Shown: positions 23,627 through 37,600, numbered from the stretch's first letter. The stretch is 64,000 nt of DNA from Paragyromitra xinjiangensis (GCA_038503065.1 JBCAMK010000002.1:310001-374000), one strand, 5' to 3'. A program made the numbers and translations. Notes: generated from the sequence alone by a model not told the origin.

Positions 23627-26422
23627 TTAATACAAATAATACCCCTGCGTCAACGGTAACTTCTCGCTCGGCTCAGCAGTACAAATATCACCATCCGCCT
23701 CCACCACATACGTTTCCGGATCAACCCTCATCGCTGGCATTGCATCATTCAACTTCATATTTTTCTTGCTAATATCCCTACACCCACGAACCGGCTCAAT
23801 TCGCTTCCGTAGATCATACGACTGGACAGTTCCGGACTCGAGTGATGCTTGGGAGACGAAAGTTATAGACGTGGTGGGCACTAGGGCTGCGAACATTTGC
23901 CGTCCGATGATGGGCTGTATGCATGGGAGGGAGGCGTTGGGGTCGCCCTGGGTCCATTAGTATTGATTTAAGGATTGAGAGAGAGAAGGGTTACCATTTG
24001 AGCGTAGGCGATCATGCCGGATTTGAGTCTGAGGGGTTAGTACATGTGGTATCACTCGGGGTTCTGGACTTACACGAGAGATGGTTTTGCGCCGAACTGA
24101 GCGGGATTCCAGAGTACTAGATCTGCGAGCTTTCCAACCTCGACTGTAACTGGTCAGCCTCTAGTTGTGTAAGATGTGTGTGTGGGTGCGTACCGGAACC
24201 GATGATATGGCTCATCCCCTGTGCAATAGCTGGGTTGACTGTATATTTCGCAATATACCTCTTAACCCTGAAATTATCTGCCCCAGTACCTTTATCCTCC
24301 TCCAACGGCCCCCTCTGTAATTTATTCTTACTCGCTGTCTTCCACGTCCTTAACACAACTTCCCCACACCTCCCCATCGCCTGCGAGTCACTACTCATCA
24401 TACTAATCGCGCCAATATCATGCAGTACATCCTCTGCCGCGATCGTTTCCGAGCGAATCCGCGACTCTGCAAATGCTACGTCTTCTGCGCAGTCCTTCAT
24501 CAGGTGATGACACCCCATTAGCATATCGAGGTGCTCAGCGATGGTGTTTTTTGTGTACGGTCGAGTAGGGTTCGTCGATGATGGGAGGACATTCATGTGC
24601 TGCACCACGCTGATGATATCGGGAGCGTGACCGCCTCCAGCTCCTTCAGTGTGGTATGTGTGAATCGTACGGCCTTTGAACGCACCGATGGTCTGCTCGA
24701 CGAAACCGGATTCGTTTAGGGTGTCGGTGTGGATGAGACACTGGACGTCGTATTTGTCGCAGATAGAAAGACAGGTATCGATAGCGGCGGGGGTGGTGCC
24801 CCAGTCTTCGTGGAGCTTGAGGCCGACGACGCCAGCGAGACATTGCTCTTCGAGACCGACGGGGTGACAGTCGTTTCCTTTGCCGGTTATGCCGACGTTG
24901 AGTGGGAGGGTGTCTACAGCTTGCAGCATCTGCCGGATGTAGTTTGCGCCGGGAGTGCACGTCGTTGCGTTGGTGCCGGTGCTTGGGCCGGTGCCGCCAC
25001 CAAGGAGTGTTGTGATACCGGAGGAGAGGGCCTCGTTGGCTTGCTGTGGGCAGATAAAATGTATATGGGTATCGAAGCCGCCGTAGGTGATGATTTTGCC
25101 TTCGCCAGCGATCACGTCTGTATTTACGCCTACAATGAGAGCGCGGTCGACCCCGTCCATGACATCTGGGTTTCCGGCTTTACCGATGCCAACGATAGCT
25201 CCGTTCTTGACGCCGATGTCAGCTTTGTAGATACCGGTGTAGTCGACAATGAGGGCGTTCGTGATGACTAGATCGACAGTTTCACGGTCTGCGCGACCTG
25301 ACGCCTGGCCCATCCCTTCTCGTAGGGTCTTGCCTCCGCCGAATTTACATTCGTCGCCGTAGACCGCATAGTCCTTTTCAACGCGGATCCAGAGATCTGT
25401 ATCCCCTAGTCGGACCAGGTCGCCTGTGGTGGGGCCGAACATCGCGGCGTATGCTTCGCGGTCTATTGTCGCTGTACAGATTTCGTCTTGGATTGTAGGC
25501 GCGCTTTGATGCGCGAACCCCATTTTACTTAGGTTTGCGAGGATCTCTTCGGTACGGGATATGTCTACGCCGCCGTTGGCGATCTTGTTACCGCCTTGGA
25601 TTATCATGTTCCCGCCGATTTCAACGAGGGTGACGGTTCTAGTCTGACCAGGTTCGAAACGTACAGAATAGCCAGCGGCGATGTCGAGGCGGTAGCCATA
25701 AGCCTGAATGCGATCGAATTCAAGGAGTGGGTTTGCTTCGATCATATGGTAATGACTCCCAATCTGAACCGGACGATCTCCTTTATTCGTGATCTTGAGG
25801 AGACGTCTTTGGCGGCCTTTGTTGAGGTCGAGTTTACCCTTAACTGCGACGACTGCGCCGGGTTGGTTCTCGAGCTCGAAGGCGGCGGTTTCGGTGATGG
25901 GGGGGAAGAGGCCTTCATCAGGGATCGGGAGGAATGAGCCGTAGAGTGCCAGGCAGATATCGCCGTCGTCGGAGCAGATGGGGTTGGAGACCGTGACGAG
26001 GTAGGTTCCGTCGGGGAAGGTGCCTTCAACTTGGACTTCGCAGAGGGCGTGTACGACGGAGGGGAGGACGTGACGGCGGCCGAGCATTTGTTTACCCACG
26101 TTCATGAGGGCGGCGACGCTGTGGGCGCCATCGCGGATTAACTGTGGGGGTTAGTAGGTGTGGAATTAGGGGGAGATGGAGGGAGGGGTACTTCTTGGAG
26201 GTTGTTTGCAATGAGCGCCTGGAGGTGTTAGCATTGGTTGTGAGAGGTCTTGGAGGACTTACAGTAGCCTCAACTTGATTCAGCTTCACTCCCCTGGCTA
26301 GTCGCTTCTGCGCCAGAAAGCCAACTTGCGAAATAACGAGCTTGTCGAGCTGTAGGCCCAATTAATAAATGTTCAATGGGAGACAATTGCGTAATAACTA
26401 CCTCTCGTGGAACCAAATGCAT
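23627..26422 (-). CDS. Urease (single-chain fungal type)
   Basis: Model: complement(join(23627..23947, 23995..24028, 24074..24143, 24194..26141, 26192..26218, 26263..26349, 26402..26422)), 835 residues, the normal length for fungal urease with gamma, beta and alpha parts fused. It hydrolyses urea to ammonia and carbamate in the cytosol and needs nickel. The start MHLVPRE is on its own 21-nt exon, as common in fungi. Active-site motifs are complete: GGFDTHIHF (nickel His), GLKLHEDWG (carbamylated Lys), [24 protein letters not shown] (mobile-flap Cys-His) and SSDSQAMGR. Accessory UreD/F/G genes are not in the window. A GATA site and a 13-bp element shared with the ADE5,7/GET4 promoter lie about 110 bp upstream, which would suit nitrogen control. 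Confidence 0.98.
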
Positions 26423-29400
26423 CTTTTCTGAATAGTGGATGGCAACTACTGTGTCTTAGATTGACGGGGGATAGCGATGGTTAAATCAATGAGGGGAAAG
26501 AGGTGTGGGGCGATAACGGTGGGGCTTCGGCTAGATAAGCCTGCAGATATAAGAGAGATATTTAATCTTGCAGAGTGGTAGATATGGTGATTGGCTAGGC
26601 TTGCAGATTGCGGGGAAATGGTAGGGATGGAGGGGACTGGGATGTGGTTTGGATCATTGACTATCACTCGGTGGGTGGGCTGGCAATGGTTGATTCTTGT
26701 CTTTTTTAGGGAGTTGATTTGTGTCCGTCTTCAGAATTGGATTGGTTGGATTAAGGTTCTGGGTGGTTACATTCGGTTGGCTTGTCTTCTGTGTAAAAAA
26801 AAACTAGAACAGCCCCCGGAAGTGTAAGTGCCCTGTGACGAGCATTTGTAGTCCCAGTCTGCACATTCCACTTCCAACCTCCACCCTCCCTGACCAAAAC
26901 ATTTCACCTCCACTAAAAACAAACCATTAACCACTCACCGTACGGCCTTAGGATTAAATTCCTGATTCACGGCAGCACTATCTAGCAACGGAGAACGAAC
27001 TAACTCCATTTAACCATCCCTCTATCAAAGGGAAACCATGGTTCAAAGAGATGTATTCACGGCAATACAGCCAGAAGGCAACTCAACTCCCTTAGTCAGA
27101 GCTTAGAACCCCTCCCGCTGCCGATGAGAGTAACGACAAACTATTTTACTAAGAACCTCTTCAATACTCAGACTTTCTCGAATAGCCGGGAAAATATTCT
27201 CATTACCTCGGCGGACGCAGAAAGAACAAACATGTATATGTGCCTCTGGTGCCTGTACCGGACGTCATCCAAATAACATTTTTCTTAGATTCGGAGGGAC
27301 CATTACTCTTGCCTCACATGTCTACTCCTTCAGTATAGCAGTGACAGTCATTCGATTTCTAACCCATCAACGAAACGGATAAGGGAGGGAAATGGAGTTG
27401 GCTTCACCCCATAACAGAACTATAGCGGGACCAGCTATTACTGCCTCAAACATTACATGAAGTACCTACATTAACGGCGACGCAGGAATCTGCATCATGA
27501 AGACGTCATTATAGATGATTGATTCTAGGTATCTGTTTCTATTTACTATACTTGCAGACCTTCAATCGACTATCTACCACTTCACGTTATTGCCACCGCC
27601 GGAGTATCCTTTAACAATCGAATATTCAACTTCCTTGGAACTTTGGAACCGGATTGGGGGAACTTTATTGACTCTTATAGAATCATCACTGGTTCATTCC
27701 TTCATACGGAAAACTTTCGATGAAAGAGAGCGTTGGAATAGCAATAGGAGAAAGGTGCCGGTCGTTTTTGGGGTCAGACGTGTTGTTTCACCACTTTCGA
27801 CGTGGTCTCGGGATCCTTAGGAAAGATCGGAATATTCAGATGCCCAATAACCTTAACTCGGACCGCATCCACTGGCTTGCTAAACGCCCGTTTGACCCTC
27901 CACACGAGACCGAGTCATTTCTTGGCATCCGGATACTTTGATTTTCGTCGAGTACCTTCTCCATTACCTAGAGCTGGTAATTGGCATTCATTCTGATGGG
28001 GTTTTGTTCTGGGATATCGTTGCTGCTGCTTTGGTTTGTGGTACATTAAATCAAGTGACGATATCATCCGTGAACGCATGTGGTACTCAAATCAATGATG
28101 CTGAAAATGATATTACCGGTTGGTAAATAACTTGATGACACGGCAATTTAGGTTAGTAAGAGATTTTACTGTTACTTCCTCTTTTTGCTGATATTTAGTT
28201 TTCTTCGTCGTAGGACGCGCAGGTGAGGAGGGGTCGCTGATTGTTCAGGTATTTAGTGGTTTCGACTATAACGGATCCATTTATTCCCAGCTCAGCAAAT
28301 CCCGTCGATGTTTCAACCTTGGGGCCATTGTATACGGAACTTGCTCTCGAGAACCCAAAAACTCCTGCTGTTATTATGAATCGGTTTAGTTCAGACAGGG
28401 CAGCACAGGGTACACGCATTAGTGAAACTACATGAATCAGAGATATTTAGGAGCGTGACGGAGGCTCCCCTTTTCGGCTATTGGCTATTGTCAACGGAAC
28501 TGACGGCCTATGAGGGGGTTACTACTTCATTTTCGGGTTCGTCGGTTCTGGATCTTGGGTAGTAGGGCCAAATTGTCTGGGTCTTGAATCTTTGGGGGGT
28601 AGCATGGACGGCTGGATCGGGTATTTCAGGAAGTAGTTTCTTTGGGCATTGGAGCATGAAGAATAACGAACGAGAAGACTGGGTGTCATTTACTGGAGGT
28701 CAACCTTGGCGAGGAGAGTCTCGATGTTTGGTATTGTAGGTGTTGGGGAATAAAGTATGTTCTCTATTGGTTTTTGTTTAGCGGACTAACTATTCGTTCT
28801 TATTAAGAAGAAGTCTTGCTAGAATTGATGATCAGGATTTGGGAGATATTTAGGCTCTGTTATTGATATACAGAGGTTATTCCTGGATTTTAAGTCTATG
28901 AGGGGGTATGGAGTGGGCTGGCTCTTAGTGAGAAAACGGTGTGTTCTCGACTCTAGAGTTTGGCATTTTCATTCGAGTTCAAGTACTGATAACTCACCTC
29001 ATAAGATGGCGATGTGTACCGGGAGCGAAGATTCGCGTCCAAATCATGTACTAGTTTTCATGGTAGTCTACTCAAGACACATCTGGCTATCTGACGATAT
29101 TGTTATGGGGTATTGCAAAAGGTAGTGACGCGAAAGTCATTCAACCAGCATAACCTACAGGGGGTACCGAAGAATTCCTTATTCTGTTCGACTTATGAAG
29201 TTGATGCTATCACCGCTCAATTCATCGCTCAACGGCATATTAGAATTCTACATGGATAGCAATATCTGTCTATGATAGGAGTTGCTAACTGTTTACTGCG
29301 ACATTATCGAACTCGCAATCAGGGCCTGTATTCGGGCATTAGCTGCGAACAAAAACTTATTCTGGAGCTAGAAGAACATCGAAGGCTATCATTTGCTCAA

Positions 29401-30520
29401 CAGGTTCCGGGATGAACTTATTGGGGGCGAGATTTTAGTTAATTAAGATTGCCTGATGACGCCGTCGATTCCACTGAAGGCTTTTCTCTGCGTACCTTCC
29501 GGTACCTGCGAAGCCATGGAGATGTGAACAAGACTGTCATGGAGGTGGATTGTGGAGTCATTACGATCTTACTCGCCATGTGGTGTTTCGGTTGCATGGG
29601 TAGCAGCTGCGAGTGATCATCGTGTGCTGAGTGCCATAGATGCTACACCGCGGAGTATGAGCGGAGGGGCAGCAATTGTGCGAGCGGATCTATTCTCTAG
29701 AATATGCTAGGGGTATTTGTCGTTGATTACGATGAAAGCATACCGGTTCGAACATTACCAAGTTCAATGAGATCAGTACCTCTGCAAAACCGCAAGGCAT
29801 ATTTGCTCTTTGCTGAAGCATAACGTGCTGGTTGGAGTATTTCGGTACTTTCACACCCTATCTATTGCGGATTGTGGACTTCTAGATATTTGATCTGGTC
29901 TTGTATCGTTTTCTTTTTTATTCTTGACGTTTTCTCTCTTAGCTGTTTTATTCTCTCCTTCGCAACTAAGTGAAGCTCATCTAATTACTTGTGTTCATTT
30001 TGGTTGCTCTTTAACCTTCTGTTGTCGTTTTTCTTTATCCTTTGGTTTACGGGTGTCTTCACATTCATGGTTTAGGGCGGCAACATGCATGTCATTCTCT
30101 TTTAGATACACCTTTCCCATGTTTCGCTTCTTCCCTGGAAAGTTACTGGTCGTGCATATGAAATTCTCTGAAACGCCTACATTAACCTCTACCTATCTCG
30201 TTTTTTGCCATCGCGGTTTGTCACATAGTTAGCTGCAATTAAGGACGTTATGTGTAACTACCCTTCATCTCCACCTATTATAGACTGATAGAAGTGATAC
30301 AAATTGCCACAGAGGCTTCCACAAGAACTATTTCAGTTCAAGCACACAACCTACGAACTGACAGAGCGGACCCAAAACCAATCACGATCGACAAGAGTAC
30401 TTCATATAAAATCACTCGTGTAAATTGTACCACTTTTCTATGAAACAAACAATAACCAACCAAACCACAACATAAACAGATAAAATTTTAGGTATTCCCT
30501 CCACTCCCAGGGCCCAGCCT
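26423..30520. other. Gene-free region of about 4.1 kb
   Basis: No gene, RNA or intact mobile element recognised. Open frames are short, start at random and do not match families I know. The first 300 bp are the urease promoter. The rest is AT-leaning with stop codons scattered in all frames. It could be decayed repeats, but I see no terminal repeats or transposase/reverse-transcriptase motifs. Confidence 0.45.
26533..26545. promoter_or_regulatory. GATA site within AGATAAGCCTGCA, upstream of urease
   Basis: The 13-bp sequence AGATAAGCCTGCA lies 111 bp upstream of the urease start. It is identical to 18982-18994 in the ADE5,7/GET4 promoter and contains a canonical AGATAA GATA-factor core. Confidence 0.45.
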
Positions 30521-32191
30521 TTACAACTTCCCCTCCTTCTCCAACTCCTCAATAACAGCACTCCTCACAAGCTCCACATCCGCCCTCTCCACATCCCTCA
30601 CTCTCCTCTCCCTACTCTCCAACCCAATGAACTCCGTCGGCCTCACATGTGCCTCGAAGTCGTAGTTATTAACGCCTTCCAGCGCTAGATTGACCGCATG
30701 ATTGAATTTAGCTGGATGTGCTGTGGAGAGGGAGATATAGTGTACGTTCTCCTCCTTCTCACTCTTCGTCTTCGATATCAGACGGAGCGCAGCACCAACA
30801 CCGACAGCTGTGTGTGGGTCAAGTACATAAGGTGCAGAAGGGGGGGTAGTGAAGATCTGCTTGATAACCGCGACGGTATCTTCATCACTAACACGCTCAG
30901 AGGCGAAATCCCTTCTAGCAGCAGCGAGCACAGCCTCAGAGACAATAGTAGTACCAACGGACTTAAGGTCGTCCATCCACTTCTTAACCACTTTACCAGC
31001 CTTCACGTGGTCGGTTCCACTGGCTTCACATTCTAGTGCGAGGTACCAGAGTAGTCGCTCGAAGTTCGAGGAGACGAGGATATCCATTGCTGGGCTTAAA
31101 GTTTCTTTTACTCCGCTCTCGTGCGCTTTACTACCGTCTTCTGGGATTCCGCCTTGTGCTTCTTCTTCGGGACTTACGGGCTTTTTCTCGTATCTTCCTG
31201 TTTTCAGGAAGCGGTCCAGGATGTCGTTGCTGTTTGTTGAGATGACGAGACGGTCGATGGGGACTCCCATGCGCTTCGCGAAGTACCCCGCGAGGATGTC
31301 GCCGAAGTTGCCGGTGGGGACCACGTAGCGGATTTTTGGCTGAGACCCAGCAGGGAGGGAGCGGAGGAGGTTGAAGTAAGAGTGGAAGTAGTAGACGATC
31401 TGGACTAAGATACGAGCCCAGTTGATAGAGTTTACAGCGCCAAGGTTATGAGATTTCGAAAGAACAGGGTGGGAGAAGAGAGATTTGACGACGTCTTGAC
31501 AGTCGTCGAATGTACCCTCGACGGCTAGATTGTGTACGTTTGCGTCTAGCACGGTGGTCATTTGTGCTTCTTGGATAGGACTAACGCGGCCTTTAGGGTG
31601 GAGGATGAAGACGGAGACATCTTTTTTCCCTCGCAGACCGTAGATGGCTGCGCTGCCGGTGTCGCCGCTTGTGGCGCCGATGACGGTGAGGGTATGTCGT
31701 TTCTCGTTTGGTTGTTTATTGGCGTTCTTTCGTACGAGGAAGTATTCGAATAGGTTTCCAACGAATTGGAGTGCTACGTCTTTGAATGCGAATGTGGGGC
31801 CGTGGAAGAGCTCGAGGAGGTGGAGGTTATCCTCTGGGATGAGGGTCTTTAGAGGTGTGATATCAGGATGGCGGAAAGTCGAGTATGATTTTGTGACGAG
31901 GGTTTTGAGGTCTTCGGCTGGGATCTCGGAGGGGGAGATGTAGAGGGAGAGAACTTCGTAGGCAAGGTCTTGGAATGAGAGGTTGGCCCAGGCAGTGCTC
32001 CAGTTGGAGGGAAGAGAGGGGATCGCTTCGGGGATGAAGAGACCGTTGTCGCTTGCGAGACCTTTGAGGACGGCAGCCTCGAAGGAGAACTAAGCTCTGG
32101 TTAGCTGAGGCCTTCAATTGGAGGGTTTGAGTCATACCCCGGAGGAGCCACCACGGGTGCTCAAATATGTCTGAGAAGCGGTAGGAGCCAT
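30521..32191 (-). CDS. THR4: Threonine synthase
   Basis: Model: complement(join(30521..32089, 32138..32191)), 540 residues. It converts O-phosphohomoserine to threonine with PLP, the last step of threonine synthesis. Exon 1 encodes MAPTASQTYLSTRGGSS-G, then the frame continues FSFEAAVLKGLASDNGLFIP. The PLP lysine is in HGPTFAFKDVALQF (about residue 121). IGATSGDTGSAAIYGLRGK and VVPTGNFGDILAGYFAKRMG are the classic cofactor-binding loops. The C-terminal HYISLSTAHPAKFNHAV is also typical. No ATG occurs in frame between the exon 2 start and 31561. The 32191 start with a 48-bp intron is therefore well supported. MCR1 lies upstream in the same orientation, 582 bp away. Confidence 0.97.
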
Positions 32192-32773
32192 TGGAGGAAG
32201 CAATTGATGAGTAGGTGAGCTGTAGCTGTAGAATCCCGATTGGCCGTGAGAAGACGTGAATTGTTGGTTCTGGAGAAGGTTGAAAAAGTGTTTGGCGGGG
32301 TTGTCAGTCTCTTCGGAGCCGCTTGCGGGGTTAATTAGTGCCTACATTTACCCTGCAGATCGCCTGTTCCTGTCGCTAATCCACGTGGCTGGTACCTAAT
32401 TTCTGTGACTAAAAGTATCTCCATCTTGAGATTTCTCTGGATGTCTTGTCTGTTGTGCCACCGGGGAATCGGGGGCCTTCTGCTCTTCAGATCGGGCACA
32501 GTATCTGGGCCTCACGTGATTATTGTTCATGAATGCTCACTCGGATGGGGTAGCTGTCTGGCATATTGAGCGGTCTCAGTCCTGGGAAGTACTCAATACT
32601 AACCCAGTATATACATTCTGCGCGCCCAACTCATCGCCACCGAGGAAAGGAGCAGTAGGAGAAAGGGAATAAAGCAATTGAACAAGCAAACTCGTTGAAC
32701 AGCAACCACATGATATCATTCCCGCATCGCCTCTACCAGTCATAGAAAAAAACCCAATACACTACGGATATCC
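32192..32773. other. Intergenic between THR4 and MCR1
   Basis: THR4 promoter and MCR1 3' flank. A CACGTG E-box core is present near 32512. No gene seen. Confidence 0.5.
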
Positions 32774-34036
32774 TTAAAACTTGTAAACATCATCCTTCTT
32801 ATACCCCAGCTCCTTCAGAATACCCGCAAGCTCTCCCTGATCACTCGGCGACTTTTTCCCACCACTAATAGCTTTATACATTCCCGGAGGTCCACAAACC
32901 TGTTCCCTCGTTAGAACACAGAAACCCCAAAGATCCCCCTCCCTTTAGAATTCCAAACCGCTCAGACAGGAAACTTACAAAGATCTTGTTATTCCCTGAG
33001 CCCGGCTCTGGTAGTACGGTTTTCAGTAGCTGTTTTGTGACATATCCTTGGGTAGCCCAGCCAGAGCCTTTTGGCGCTTTGTCAAGGACGTAAAACGCCT
33101 TGAATCGCTGTGGGTAGGTGTTTTCCAACTCTGCTAGCTCACGCTTGAGGAGGATGTCATTCTCGGAGACGTTACCGAATACTAGCGTTACTTTGGTCTG
33201 GTCTTCGGGGTTCTTGAAGATTGAGCGGATGAGCTGGTACCTGCGGGTTATGTTAGGAAGAGGGGCGATTGAGCTAGGGTGTAGAGGGGCTTACATTGGG
33301 GTGATTCCAGTTCCTCCGGCAATAAGCGTAATGTGATCATGCTTGTTAGTGGACCATTCGTATTTAGGGATGGGACCCTTAAACGAGAGACGCTGGTCGA
33401 TATTCATATCATGAAGATGTGTAGACATGGGACCATTTTCATACCTACAGCACCCCCGCAATTAGCATAAACCCATATCCCTCCCCTGCCCCCCATTCCC
33501 CAATTGAGCTCAGACTCACTTCTTAACCAACAACTCAAGATACCCCCTCGCATCCTCATCGTTAATCGGAGTATACGGTCTAATCGTCGGTTTCTCGTCA
33601 TTCGGACCCTTATACTTCGTCAAGATAGCACTAGCAACATGTAACCCGCTAACATGGTTCTCAGTCGGCAGTGCAAATCGCAACAACTTTGTATTCCCCG
33701 TAACCGGGCGGATCTCAACAAGTCTGAGATCAACCCAGTCCCCGTCGCCCTTCAAAGTAATCTCTGGTGGTGGAAGCGGTTTAACACTTGTAGGTACGGC
33801 GGTTTGGCTGGCTGTTGTGGAGTAGTAGTAGTAGGCGCCGCCGGCGACTGCACCGAGGATGGTTGCGTAGAGGAGGGCGGAAGATGACTTTTTGGGTTCG
33901 GCGGGGGTGGTGTATCGGCGGATGTTCTGAGTAGTGTTAGATGATGAAATTAGGGAGGAGGGAGGAGACGAACCTGCTTTAGGGGAGCGGTTCGGGTTGC
34001 GCCACGGAGGGCGGGGAGGGCGGTGCGAGAGAACAT
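32774..34036 (-). CDS. MCR1: Mitochondrial NADH-cytochrome b5 reductase (Mcr1)
   Basis: Model: complement(join(32774..32899, 32979..33240, 33295..33444, 33520..33926, 33974..34036)), 335 residues. A flavoprotein of the mitochondrial outer membrane and intermembrane space that passes electrons from NADH, linked to ergosterol synthesis and ascorbyl-radical reduction. Residues 1-30 form an Arg/Ser/Thr-rich presequence ([20 protein letters not shown]). A membrane segment follows ([19 protein letters not shown]). The FAD site is RPYTPIND, the NADH site [10 protein letters not shown] and [10 protein letters not shown], and the chain ends [11 protein letters not shown], as usual. All exon phases agree. 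Confidence 0.96.
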
Positions 34037-34673
34037 TTTAGTATGTATGTAGGGTTCTTGCTGGGAGGGGAGGTGTTGTGAATTGAGGGAGGGGGAGAAG
34101 TGGAATCTCGCGAGGGAGAATTGGAGGATGTGAGAAGACAGGAATTGATTTCAAAGAATGATCGGCAGGTTGTTTGCAGGGTTAATGACGTTGAGCATTT
34201 TTGCTTCGTCAAGGCTTGTGCATCCGGTGCTGAAATGACGCTTCGGGCAGCCGAGATGGCGATGCACTCGAGTGAGGAGCTGTGATGCGGGCTGAACTTT
34301 TACGGGCAGGTTATTCTATAATTGGGGTGCAATATGAGGGTTTTTGTTGTGCAAACCGATAGAGGCCAATGATAAACTGTTGGTGGGCGTGATGAACGAT
34401 TGTATGTCTCGTTGTAACCGTAGCGCACTAATCTACTAACCTGTGATAATTTAATTGATGTGAATTGGAGAGGTGACAGCCCCTGAGTGCCTATATCACG
34501 GTAGAAGGTGGTTTTAGTTTAAATGATCAATTCACAATAATAGTATTCGTATTTAAACTTAACCAAGGAAAAAATATCATGTAAGCAAAACAAGAGTGAT
34601 AGTAAACCAATAGAAGCACAAAACAAGCAGAAATACAAACTTTTAAACCTCACAACCACCCACATGAGAAAAT
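34037..34673. other. Intergenic between MCR1 and MDN1
   Basis: MCR1 promoter and MDN1 3' flank. No gene recognised. Confidence 0.5.
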
Positions 34674-37600
34674 CTAAACAGTAGCATCCACAATCTCCGC
34701 CAGCCACTGCCTCAAAGCAAGCGCAAGTATCCCCGGCAACTCCCTAATATCATTCACAACAAGATAAAACCCAAACGGAAAAGAATCCAAATAACGATCC
34801 ATCTTCAACTGCTGCGTTCCATCTGCACTCGTCTCAAACCTGACCTGGTTCATATTCAAAATACTCGACTCCCTTACTGAATCCAAGATCACAAACACGA
34901 TCATGATCTTTTCCTCTTGCGCTTTCCGGACTAGACGACGCAAAGTCTCGTGATCCTCGCAGACACCGTCTGAAATTATAATCTCTAATTGCCATAGATC
35001 TGCGCTTGAATTGGCTCTCACAGACTCGAAGATCCCCATTGATGTTTCAACAAGCGTCTTGACGTTCGTCCTGAGTTGGTCGAAGGAGAAGCGTTCAAAC
35101 ACCTTAACACCAGCCTCGGAAGTAAACGGCTTGTCGAACGGATGAATAAGGCGTGTCGTTTCTCCAAAGGATACGATTGAAATTTGCCCAACCTCCAGTT
35201 GACTCAATGCTTTTGCAACAAGCGCAACAGTTTCGAATGCCAATGCCACCGAATCTGATTCAGCCATAGACTTGGAGTCGTCCACCGCAATCATGACTTG
35301 GTACTGTCGTTTGCTAGGCTTCGTCCTGCGCATCCAGATTTTGTCCTTTTTGTATTGAGATGCGATATACGGGATGATTCGCTTCATGTTGAGTCGTTTA
35401 CCAGTTCTGAAGTCGCCACGCATTTTGGTAGCGAGGGTGGGCTCAAGGATGAGACGGAGTTGCTCACAAAGACCCATCGAAAGATCTTTGGTGGATTGTT
35501 CGTAGTGCTGCCAGAGCTGTCTGGCTTCCTCTCGCGGGCGAGTGCCGTCGAATTCGGCAATGGAAGAGTCCCCGTTAACCTCGATGGGGGCTGCTGAAGG
35601 TATTTCTTCGGACTCTTCGTCTAGATCCATGTCTTCTCCGGATTGCCTGTGGCGTTGGGCCCGTTGCTCTCGTGATTCACCGATCATTGCGCCTGCTTGA
35701 GACTCTTGGTCTTCCCGTGCTAGCTGCTGGTTTTCGGGACGAGATTCGTTCTCGTTTTCTTTTTCAGATTCCTTGCCTGCTTCCTCTGGCTCCATATCTT
35801 CGAATGCTTCTTGGGGTTCGTTGGCACCGGAATCAATAGCCATTGAATCGTCTAGAGCATGAGCTTGGTCTTCTGTTGCAGCTCCGAGGGCCTGGGTATC
35901 AGCTGCAGTATCGTCGTTTGGCAGATGTTCAAATTCAGGATCATCAAGTTCCTAATACGTTTTAGTACTCATTTCCAAAATTGTACAGATGGAATATTAT
36001 TCTTACCATATTTTCGAGTTGTGGACGCTCTTCATCTTCTTTGGCATTCAGGATCTGACGACGTTTTTGATGCCATTTCTCGAGCACATCACCAACTTTT
36101 CGGAACGAAGAATCCTGCTCTGTTTGTTCCTCTCTCTTGTCTTGTTGATCCTGCGTAGAATCCGCCTCTTGTGCTGAAGCTTGGCCGGTGGTTTCTTCTT
36201 GTGCTTGCTCTTCGTCCGTTCCTTTCCCATGGGTTTGGCCAGATTTCGCCTCTTCACCACTTTCTCGCTGGGCTGAAGTTTGCTCGTTGGCATCTTGCTC
36301 GTCATTGCCACCTTCAACTCCTTGCAGGTCACTTGGAGCAGTATCCTCGGCCTCCTTTGCGTTGTCTTCGTCCCGAGTTCTTAGCAGATTCTCGGGCTCT
36401 TCCTCGGTGCCTTGTTCCTCATTCTCCTCAGGACCTTCCTCCTCGTCTATTTCGCCCTCACCGTTTTCTTCTCCTTCTTCTTTTCCGCCTTCTTCATCTT
36501 GTTTTTCTGGTTCTCTAGCCTCCGCTTCATTCTCTTGAGCTTCAAGATCAGGAAATTTATCTTGCTTGTCACCCTTTTCATCCTCCTTCATCTCTTCCCC
36601 TTCATCTCCAACATCAGACAAATCATCCATATTCATATCGCCATCTTCCTCTTCCCCACCACTCTTTTCATCACCATCAAGCTCCATATCCTCAGGCAGT
36701 TCCAAAGTGTCGACTTCTGGGACGTGCGCGTCCGTGGTTTCCTTATCGTCTTGTTGTCTAACCTCGTCGTCCTGATCTGCTCCTTCACCTTCACTTTCGT
36801 CTTCTTCTTCGCCCTCTTTTCCCTCCATATTTTCTCCCTCTTTTTCCTTGCCATTCTCATCCTTCTTTGCTTCCATGTCTTCGCCAGAGCCTTCTTGGTT
36901 TTTCATACCCTCTCCTTCTTTCTCTCTCGCATCATCATCCCCCTTCCCATCCCAGAGTTTTTCGTCAACCGCAGTAGGATCCAGATCATCGACATCTCCA
37001 GTCTCCTCATCCATTTCTTCATCCTCCTTCTCGTCACCAGAGCCTTCCTCATCATCCTCCTTGTCTGGCATATCACCCAATTCACCTTCCATCTCGTCTT
37101 CAATATCAACGGCATCCTTTTCATCTTCAATCTCGTCCTTTCTCTCTTCTTTATCCTTCTCCTGCGCTAGCTCAGAAAGGTCCTCGTCTGCTTTGATGTC
37201 CTTACTAATGTCATCCTGACCCTCACCTTCTCCAAGTCCAGTGCCTCCTTCAACTTCATTTGATTGGCCGCCCTCGGGGTCGCCCTTTTCTTGAGGCATA
37301 CAGAAGCCTTTTGACAAGAGCGTAGAAGCTGATGTACAGAGTATATATGTAGTCTTGCAGATAGATCGATGTTGTGAAAGCGTGTCTTGTACCACTCTAT
37401 TGCAGATGTTATTGTACTCTTGAATAATCGGTCGGTAGGCTGCAAAGAGTGCTCGAATAGCTTCGGAAGTTGGGGTATCGAATGATTGGAACTGGGAGGC
37501 TAATTCGATGGTGTCGTCTATTCTGCGAGTTATCTCTGCTGTGTGGAGAGCCTTCAGGCTAGATGAGCTGGCGGATTGATGGCGTAAAAGCCAGCCGGGG

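Noticed and set aside
24729..25937. Plus-strand acidic frames within the urease gene
   Set aside because: The complementary strand encodes all urease active-site motifs.
26423..30520. Possible decayed transposon region
   Set aside because: No terminal repeats, target-site duplications, or transposase/reverse-transcriptase motifs could be read. Lack of genes alone is not evidence.
36171..37219. Several long Ser/Phe/Leu-rich open frames on the plus strand
   Set aside because: They are opposite-strand shadows of the acidic tract of midasin, caused by base bias.
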